Shown here piece after piece: positions 12,377 through 17,528 of a DNA stretch of 17,528 bases. The stretch spans positions 1-17,528 of the forward strand of contig CANHJR010000003.1 of assembly GCA_947461165.1 (NCBI GenBank). The letters are read 5' to 3'. Under the pieces are notes generated by a model. The model made no database searches. It was given only the letters and a program-made list of their open reading frames with translations, and was not told the origin of the DNA. How positions within the stretch are numbered: the first letter of the stretch is position 1; the number at the start of each line of letters is the position of its first letter. Source of the stretch: Saprospirales bacterium (GTDB lineage: Bacteria > Bacteroidota > Bacteroidia > Chitinophagales > JADJOU01). The position numbers and the translations under genes were made by a program.

Positions 12377-14995
12377 CTATTGTGGTTCAAAGCTCAGGAT
12401 AAACCGGAATTTTCCATACTTGTCAAAAATACTACCATTGGATAGTGATGGTGAAACCTGCTTATCGACACCAAGTCCATAATCAAATCCGAGAAGACCA
12501 AACATTGGTAGGAAGAATCTCACACCCACACCATAGGCTTTTTTGACATTGAATGGGTCGAATTGACTGAATCGTTCCCAACCATTTCCAGCTTCTGCAA
12601 AGAGCATCGTATAAATCGATGACTGTGGATTGAGCATCAAAGGATATCGAAGTTCGAAGATATATTTATTGAAGGCTGTAGCACCTTGAAAGTACTGCCC
12701 GTTGTCATTGATTGTGACTTCATTGTCGTTATATCCTCTCAGAGCAAAAACCTCTTGGCCATATTGATTCCATGCCACAAGACCATCGCCACCAATTCTG
12801 AATCGTTCGAATGGCGAAATCCCATATGCGCTATTGTAACTGCCAAGCGTACCAAAGCGCAACGCCATTCTCGCCACTAAATTGCCAGCAATAGGCATAT
12901 ACATATCCGTTGAGAATTTCCATTTGTGGTACTCAATCCAGTTGTACCTTTGTGCATAGTCTATGGTTTCTGAGCTGTTGTCGACCTTTCTGGAAGCAAA
13001 CATTTGTGAATAAGGCAGTGTTGCTTGTACCACAAAATTGAGGTCGGACCCTGAGGTTGGGTAAATTTGTGCCCCTATAGGTCCATTTAGAGAATTTCTT
13101 CGGAGTGTAAATCGTCCATACAGGTTATTGACATCGCCATTGCTTAGTTCTGAAAAAGCGGAATAATTTTGTAGAATATTATTCTCCAAGGTCAACCCAA
13201 AGAAGGCTACGAAATAATCATCTGGCCACTTAAGCCTAGTCCCCAATTCGGCAGAGGCGATATTTCGGATGTAGGTCCCCTCCCCAGTTGCAAAATTACT
13301 TGTAAAACGACTGTGCGTTCCTGAGAGAGTGAGTGAGGTCGGTCGCTTACCACCTAGCCATGGCTCTGTAAAGGATGCGTTAAAAACCTGACTGAAACGA
13401 CCACTTGATTGAATATTGATCATGAAATTCTGGCCATCTCCTGCGGGCAAGGGCTTCCAATATTTAAACTTTGTCAAGTTTCGCATGGAGAAGTTGGTGA
13501 AATTCATTCCAACCTGGCCGTAAATCATGTTTGCATACCCCAAAGATAGTGAAAGCTGATCGTTTGGTTTTTCTGCCACGATCAGGTCTATATCGACACT
13601 TCCGTCATCTTTTGGTTTTGGTATGATTTGAATTCCAGATGGATCAAAATAACCAAAATTCATCAATTCTCTCTGAGTTCGGATGAGCTTAGATCGGTCA
13701 AATTTATCTCCAGGACGAAGTTTAAGTTCTCGACGAATGACGTGCTCGCTTGTTTTTTCATTGCCTGAAATATTGATATTGTTGATTGTGGCTTGATGTC
13801 CTTCGTATACTCTCATGACAATATCGACACTGTCACCAACAACAGCAGTCTCCTGAGGTGTAATGTTGAAGAATAGATGTCCGTCGTCCATATACAATCC
13901 TGAGACATCGCCACCATCGGGACTTTGTTGAAGTCTTTCTTCTAATTTTTTGGCATTGAAGAGGTCGCCTTTTCTGATATCCAAAATCGCTCCAAGAAAG
14001 GTATCCGAATATTTGGTATTTCCGACCCAGCTAATATTTCGAAAATAATACTTCTTACCTTCTTCTACCTGAACCAAGATTTTAACTTTATGATCTCGAA
14101 GCTCTATCGCGGAGTCCCAGACGATCTTTGCATCGCGAAATCCTTCTGCAGCATAAGCCTGCTTGATGCCCGCAAAATCAGCTTGCTTTAGCTCTTCCGG
14201 TTTGTATTTTGCGGCATTGAATATATTCGGACTAATAAACTCTGAAGCATATGTTAGAATGTTTTTAGGTCTGATATGCCCGAGATAGTCAAACCAAGTC
14301 CATCCAGGATTATTGAGATGTTTTTTAAACTTCAACATTTCAAGCAAGTCAAACTTTGCGGCAGCTTTGTTTTCTGCCATAGCGCCTCGAAGTATCTTGC
14401 TTCCTACATTATTGTTTCCCAAAAATTCAATATTCTGAACCTTGTATCGATATCCACGATCAATTCTCACATCAAGGGCAACACTGTTTGGTATTATGGT
14501 GTCAGGGCTTTTGACGACCTCAATCTTTGGATGGATAAAGCCTTTTTCTTTGTAATAAGCATTGATGATATTGAAGATATTTGCCTCCATATTGTCATTG
14601 TAGATACTACCTGATCTCAATTCCAGTTTTGGCCGAATATCATCGACCTCGCCAGATTTTATTCCCGTTATTTTATAACGACTGATACGTGGTTTTTCTT
14701 CTACGTGTATTTTTAGAAAGACATTTTGACCTTGATATCGCTCTGCTTGAATATCAATGTTGCTAAACAATCCCTGCTTCCATAGAAGTCGAATAGCGTT
14801 GGCTGCTTCTTGGCCCGGTATATTCATGGTTTGTCCTACTCGAAGTCCTGAAAGGGTAACGATCATGGCATTATCCAAGGTTTTGGTGCCTGAAACCTTG
14901 ATAGCTGCAATCTGAAATTCCTTGCTTTGAGCTACCGAAGAATTGTAATAAAACAGGACAAATAATAGAACAATACTGCGAATCAAAAACTTCAT
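12377..14995 (-). CDS. bamA: Outer-membrane protein assembly factor BamA
   Basis: Core subunit of the machine that inserts beta-barrel proteins into the outer membrane. The 872 residues comprise a signal peptide (1-23, ending VAQ), five POTRA domains at roughly 26-105, 106-185, 186-318, 319-404 and 405-481, and a 16-stranded Omp85 barrel (482-872). The barrel-lumen signature LRGY is at 752-755, preceded by FRIGGDGL. The third POTRA carries a long insertion (KFDLLEMLKFKK and onward), of the kind seen in Bacteroidota BamA. The final residues are FRFILSFEPQ, so the last aromatic residue is four from the end rather than terminal. None of its usual Bacteroidota partners (uppS upstream, skp/ompH genes downstream) flank it. 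The 191-bp upstream spacer should contain its promoter. Confidence 0.95.
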   Translation of the reverse strand: MKFLIRSIVLLFVLFYYNSSVAQSKEFQIAAIKVSGTKTLDNAMIVTLSGLRVGQTMNIPGQEAANAIRLLWKQGLFSNIDIQAERYQGQNVFLKIHVEEKPRISRYKITGIKSGEVDDIRPKLELRSGSIYNDNMEANIFNIINAYYKEKGFIHPKIEVVKSPDTIIPNSVALDVRIDRGYRYKVQNIEFLGNNNVGSKILRGAMAENKAAAKFDLLEMLKFKKHLNNPGWTWFDYLGHIRPKNILTYASEFISPNIFNAAKYKPEELKQADFAGIKQAYAAEGFRDAKIVWDSAIELRDHKVKILVQVEEGKKYYFRNISWVGNTKYSDTFLGAILDIRKGDLFNAKKLEERLQQSPDGGDVSGLYMDDGHLFFNITPQETAVVGDSVDIVMRVYEGHQATINNINISGNEKTSEHVIRRELKLRPGDKFDRSKLIRTQRELMNFGYFDPSGIQIIPKPKDDGSVDIDLIVAEKPNDQLSLSLGYANMIYGQVGMNFTNFSMRNLTKFKYWKPLPAGDGQNFMINIQSSGRFSQVFNASFTEPWLGGKRPTSLTLSGTHSRFTSNFATGEGTYIRNIASAELGTRLKWPDDYFVAFFGLTLENNILQNYSAFSELSNGDVNNLYGRFTLRRNSLNGPIGAQIYPTSGSDLNFVVQATLPYSQMFASRKVDNSSETIDYAQRYNWIEYHKWKFSTDMYMPIAGNLVARMALRFGTLGSYNSAYGISPFERFRIGGDGLVAWNQYGQEVFALRGYNDNEVTINDNGQYFQGATAFNKYIFELRYPLMLNPQSSIYTMLFAEAGNGWERFSQFDPFNVKKAYGVGVRFFLPMFGLLGFDYGLGVDKQVSPSLSNGSIFDKYGKFRFILSFEPQ

Positions 14996-15190
14996 ACGTT
15001 ATAAATAATACCAAAATGTACAAATATCTAGAAAAAAACCTATCTTGAACGAAGTGAATCGTAAAAAAATATAGGATAACATAAATTTAACTCAATTTGG
15101 GTGGAAATTATATTAAAACATCCAGTTTATTAAGAACAAGGACTGGCTTTAACTTTAGAATGGATCGTATTAAAAAATAATTTTCAGCAA

Positions 15191-16123
15191 TCAGTCCTTC
15201 AAAACGGTAAATATCCTAGAGATATTGAATCCAAGCCGAACCTGTCCTGCTGTGAATTTAGCAGTATTGTTTGGCAGAAACTGACTTTCCATGATACCCG
15301 TATTGGTGCTAAATAATGCATGAAACACATGGCCTCCTGTTTCGATCTCGAGTCCAAGTCCGATCGGCATTTGATGGCCTAAAGCCTTTTGATAACTACT
15401 TACATTGAGGACTTGGTAGTAATCTCCTATGATGGCTACGCGTTTACTGATTTTGGCTCTAGCTCCTGCTGCAATAGCGAAGTGCGTATTGTTATCGCCA
15501 AGAGTCACCAAATTTCTATGAACAATAGTTGGCGCCAAAATGACTGAAAATTGATCATTGATTTTTCTTGCAAACAATATTTGACCAAAGTAATTGAATC
15601 TATGTGCAATGGTTTTGTCAAAATTCTCAGAACTACTGAGGGTATGGTTGGATTCCATAGATGTATAGGTGAGTCCTCCATGCACTGAAATAGCTAGAGG
15701 AAAACCATTGTTTGATTGTTGTTTTATCTTATATTTTGTGTTCAAGTCAAACACTTGTGATTGACCATATCCACCACCTTTGCTTCTGCCGATACCAATC
15801 TGCCATTTGTCCGTCAAACCATAGTCAAAAGAGAAACGAATATCTGACACATTGTCAAATCCGAAAAACTCAGATGCCCCGCCTGCATTGCCGGCAATAT
15901 CCCCAAACCTGTGTGCTATTCTGAAATCGAGTTCGCCTCGTTTGACTTGTTCTATTGTTGTGAGATTGATGAGTCTTGTGGTTTTGAAGGTTGCTATGAC
16001 TGGTTCGCTAGAGTTAGAAGGAGCGATGCTATCTAGAAGTTTGGTTAGGTCGTCTTGCTGTGAGCTTAGGCTCAGGGTAGTGAGGGTATATCCTCCAAGA
16101 AGTATGGATTTTAAAAGATGCAT
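15191..16123 (-). CDS. DUF5777 family beta-barrel protein
   Basis: A 310-residue exported protein with an N-terminal signal (about 1-21) and a beta-strand-rich body, likely an outer-membrane barrel. Conserved DUF5777 segments are PVIATFKTTRLINL (41-54), GELDFRIAHRFGDI (63-76) and the FGFDNVSDIRFSFDYGLTDK stretch (87-106), followed by QIGIGRS (108-114). The family is mostly Bacteroidota and of unknown function. Here it lies 3 bp downstream of a YceI gene on the same strand, and in my recollection DUF5777 and YceI genes often occur together, sometimes with cytochrome genes; the pair may act together on a quinone-related or redox process in the envelope, which is inference. No separate promoter can fit, so it depends on yceI transcription. 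Confidence 0.84.
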   Translation of the reverse strand: MHLLKSILLGGYTLTTLSLSSQQDDLTKLLDSIAPSNSSEPVIATFKTTRLINLTTIEQVKRGELDFRIAHRFGDIAGNAGGASEFFGFDNVSDIRFSFDYGLTDKWQIGIGRSKGGGYGQSQVFDLNTKYKIKQQSNNGFPLAISVHGGLTYTSMESNHTLSSSENFDKTIAHRFNYFGQILFARKINDQFSVILAPTIVHRNLVTLGDNNTHFAIAAGARAKISKRVAIIGDYYQVLNVSSYQKALGHQMPIGLGLEIETGGHVFHALFSTNTGIMESQFLPNNTAKFTAGQVRLGFNISRIFTVLKD

Positions 16124-16126
16124 GGT

Positions 16127-16675
16127 TTATTTTTTGATTGGATTTAGTTCTGCTAAGATAGTTACTTCTATATCTTCTGCAATATTTTTAAGGACAATTT
16201 TTGGAATTTCAACATTATAGTCTGCACATTTCACCTTAAACTTGGACTGACCCAAGACCTTATCCTTTGAAGTTGTCAGACTTATTGGGACTTCAATCTC
16301 GCGTTTTACGCCGTGAATCGTCATGGTTCCCTTTACTTTGAGCTCCGTGGTTTTTGCCACAGTAAAGTCTGGAATATTCTGAATGACGCCTTCAAATTCT
16401 GCTGTAGGGTGTTTGTCAGACTCCATATAATTTTCATTAAAGTGTTCTTGCATTAGTTTTTTCGGAAAACTCAAGCTTTTAATTTGTAATTTCATCAATA
16501 TCTTGCCTGATTTTTCATTCAAAGCTAGAACGGCGGTATTCGTTTTAGCATCTATATCCTCGATGGGAGTTGATGAAAATATTCGTACTTGTGTATTTTT
16601 GCTGAGCCAGGTTTGTGTATAAGATTTTTGGGAAACGATACAAGCTGCGATGATTAAAAGATTTCTATAATTCAT
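16127..16675 (-). CDS. YceI-like isoprenoid-binding periplasmic protein
   Basis: A 182-residue periplasmic protein of the YceI family, a lipocalin-like barrel that binds polyisoprenoids such as quinones in characterised members. It has a signal peptide (about 1-20, ending SYTQ), then the expected order of motifs: RIFSSTPIEDIDA (31-43), SLSFPKKLMQEHFNENYM (67-84) with SDKHPTAEFEG (86-96), and GTMTIHGVKREIEVPI (116-131) before the closing strands. Length fits the family. It is the first gene of a two-gene unit with the DUF5777 gene (3-bp gap). Upstream, ATCCC-TT-GGGAT (16704-16715) is a small dyad that could bind a regulator, but support is weak. Confidence 0.92.
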   Translation of the reverse strand: MNYRNLLIIAACIVSQKSYTQTWLSKNTQVRIFSSTPIEDIDAKTNTAVLALNEKSGKILMKLQIKSLSFPKKLMQEHFNENYMESDKHPTAEFEGVIQNIPDFTVAKTTELKVKGTMTIHGVKREIEVPISLTTSKDKVLGQSKFKVKCADYNVEIPKIVLKNIAEDIEVTILAELNPIKK

Positions 16676-17161
16676 TTTTCCGTTGTTTTATTGTTTGATT
16701 TGAATCCCTTGGGATCGTTTAAAAATGATAGAATTTGGATTCACATTTTGGCTGATATGTTGGAATGCTATTGTGTAGAATCTTATAAGAATATGAGCCA
16801 AAAAATGATTGATGGTTATCAATTAATTGACAGCAACTATCTGAAAATAATGCCTACAACTATTTTATTAAGTACGAAAATAAGCAAATCTAGGTTGGTT
16901 AAGTCGTTATTTTCGAAATTTCAATGAAGTAAGCGCCATTTAACCATTATTAGTGGCTAAGAATAAGGTCGATCGAGAATGTAAAGCTGTATTCTTAATT
17001 CTTAACATATGTGAATGCGTGAATAATATCTATGTATTTGTGTTAGAAGTAAAAAATTAGGATCTTCAAAACCACTTCTTCCTCAGTTTACACGAAGGTG
17101 GATAAATTGCTAAGTCAAGGTGATAGGATATCCTTAAATTTGCAACTTGCAAAAAACGATT
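16676..17161. other. 486-bp gene-free stretch between yceI-like gene and purL
   Basis: This divergent spacer should hold both promoters. An open frame at 16691-16927 (+) starts with TTG, matches nothing I recognise and is not supported as a gene. A small dyad ATCCC-TT-GGGAT sits at 16704-16715, 29 bases before the yceI-like start. The palindrome TCGATCGA lies near 16969. Near the right end a -7 box and an adjacent palindrome precede purL. I see no hairpin terminator, tRNA or structured RNA. Confidence 0.5.
17125..17142 (+). promoter_or_regulatory. Candidate purL promoter: perfect -7 box joined to a 10-bp palindrome
   Basis: TAAATTTG (17135-17142) matches the TAnnTTTG consensus and ends 19 bases before the purL ATG. 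The perfect palindrome AGGATATCCT (17125-17134) abuts it on the upstream side, within the -33/-7 spacer where a repressor would block transcription. A TTG at 17107-17109 is 25 bases upstream of the -7 box, slightly long for a -33 element. The palindrome alone could be chance. Confidence 0.4.
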
Positions 17162-17528
17162 ATGACAATATCCCAAGAAACTATAGCATCAGGTGTTCAA
17201 CTTGGACTTACCGAAGATGAAATCAAACTAATAGTACAAAAAATTAAGAGAGAACCAAATTTTACTGAATTATGCATCTTTTCAGTGATGTGGTCTGAGC
17301 ATTGCAGTTACAAAAACTCGATTAAATGGCTCAAAACGCTGCCGAGAGATGGCAAGAATATGCTGGTCAAGGCAGGAGAAGAAAATGCTGGGGTTGTTGA
17401 TATTGGCGGTGGTATCGGTTGCGTATTCAAGATCGAATCACACAATCACCCGAGTGCTATAGAACCATATCAGGGTGCTGCTACTGGCGTTGGGGGTATT
17501 CACAGAGATATTTTTACGATGGGTGCTC
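17162..17528 (+). CDS. purL: Phosphoribosylformylglycinamidine synthase, short PurL type (5' part)
   Basis: Only the first 122 codons lie in the window. PurL performs the ATP-dependent amidation of FGAR to FGAM in purine synthesis. The start MTISQETIASGVQLGLTEDE is followed directly by MWSEHCSYKNS (43-53), which carries the catalytic-site histidine of the family, and by ESHNHPSAIEPYQGAATG (92-109) with GGIHRDIFTMGA (111-122), part of the nucleotide site. Having these motifs within 120 residues of the start shows the short form, about 740 residues, that needs separate PurQ and PurS subunits, and not the fused 1200-1300-residue enzyme. The ATG at 17162 is preceded by an A-rich leader and a candidate promoter. 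The rest lies beyond the window. Confidence 0.96.
   Translation, partial: MTISQETIASGVQLGLTEDEIKLIVQKIKREPNFTELCIFSVMWSEHCSYKNSIKWLKTLPRDGKNMLVKAGEENAGVVDIGGGIGCVFKIESHNHPSAIEPYQGAATGVGGIHRDIFTMGA

Noticed and set aside
15122..15146. CCAGT/ACTGG hairpin upstream of bamA as a terminator for the DUF5777 gene
   Set aside because: Five base pairs with a 15-base loop and no proper T-tract; could be chance.
16691..16927. 78-codon plus-strand frame upstream of purL
   Set aside because: TTG start, no recognisable motif and no promoter; the divergent promoters of yceI and purL must also fit here.

Overview
The window looks like chromosome of a Bacteroidota member. The signs are several families largely confined to that phylum (DUF6029, DUF5777, a WbqC-like protein, a folK-linked deoxynucleoside kinase), AT-rich DNA, weak or absent Shine-Dalgarno sequences, and -7 promoter boxes of the Bacteroidota form TAnnTTTG. 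I cannot place it below phylum; Cytophagia or Saprospiria are plausible guesses. Nearly every gene is housekeeping or envelope-related. I see no phage, plasmid, IS transposase, CRISPR array, rRNA or tRNA.

Layout. At 1-81 (+) is the tail of an unidentified gene. Positions 58-3168 (-) hold a fatty-acid 2-hydroxylase-like membrane enzyme, an exported DUF4476-like protein, a DUF1801 protein and a family 2 glycosyltransferase. Divergent from these is asd (3263-4255, +). An 877-bp gene-free stretch (4256-5132) follows and is the most unusual part. It holds a ~237-bp segment bounded by imperfect inverted repeats, a strong hairpin terminator, and a ~464-bp segment bounded by a perfect 14-bp direct repeat. 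That repeat copies the 3' end of the next gene, a WbqC family protein (5133-5765, -). The WbqC gene abuts sppA (5766-7535, -) with no spacer.

Positions 7584-8728 (+) carry folK and a deoxynucleoside kinase, a pair serving folate and nucleotide supply. Convergent with them is a DUF6029 outer-membrane barrel (8740-10365, -). Divergent from the barrel are a TlpA-like thioredoxin, a DUF4197 protein and a NadR-like P-loop kinase (10486-12341, +), the last two overlapping by one base. Convergent again is bamA (12377-14995, -), the outer-membrane protein insertase. A DUF5777 protein and a YceI protein form a two-gene unit (15191-16675, -). After a 486-bp gene-free stretch, the 5' third-of-a-kilobase of a short-type purL (17162 onward, +) runs off the end.

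Main themes are envelope biogenesis and surface lipids or glycans (glycosyltransferase, hydroxylase, WbqC, SppA, BamA, three other exported proteins) and central biosynthesis (asd, folK, dNK, NadR-like kinase, purL). No clear new multi-gene system is evident. The best leads are the two repeat-bounded segments at 4347-5150, the non-ATG start and zero-spacing junction of the WbqC gene, and the lone cysteine pair in the DUF6029 barrel opposite a TlpA-type protein.
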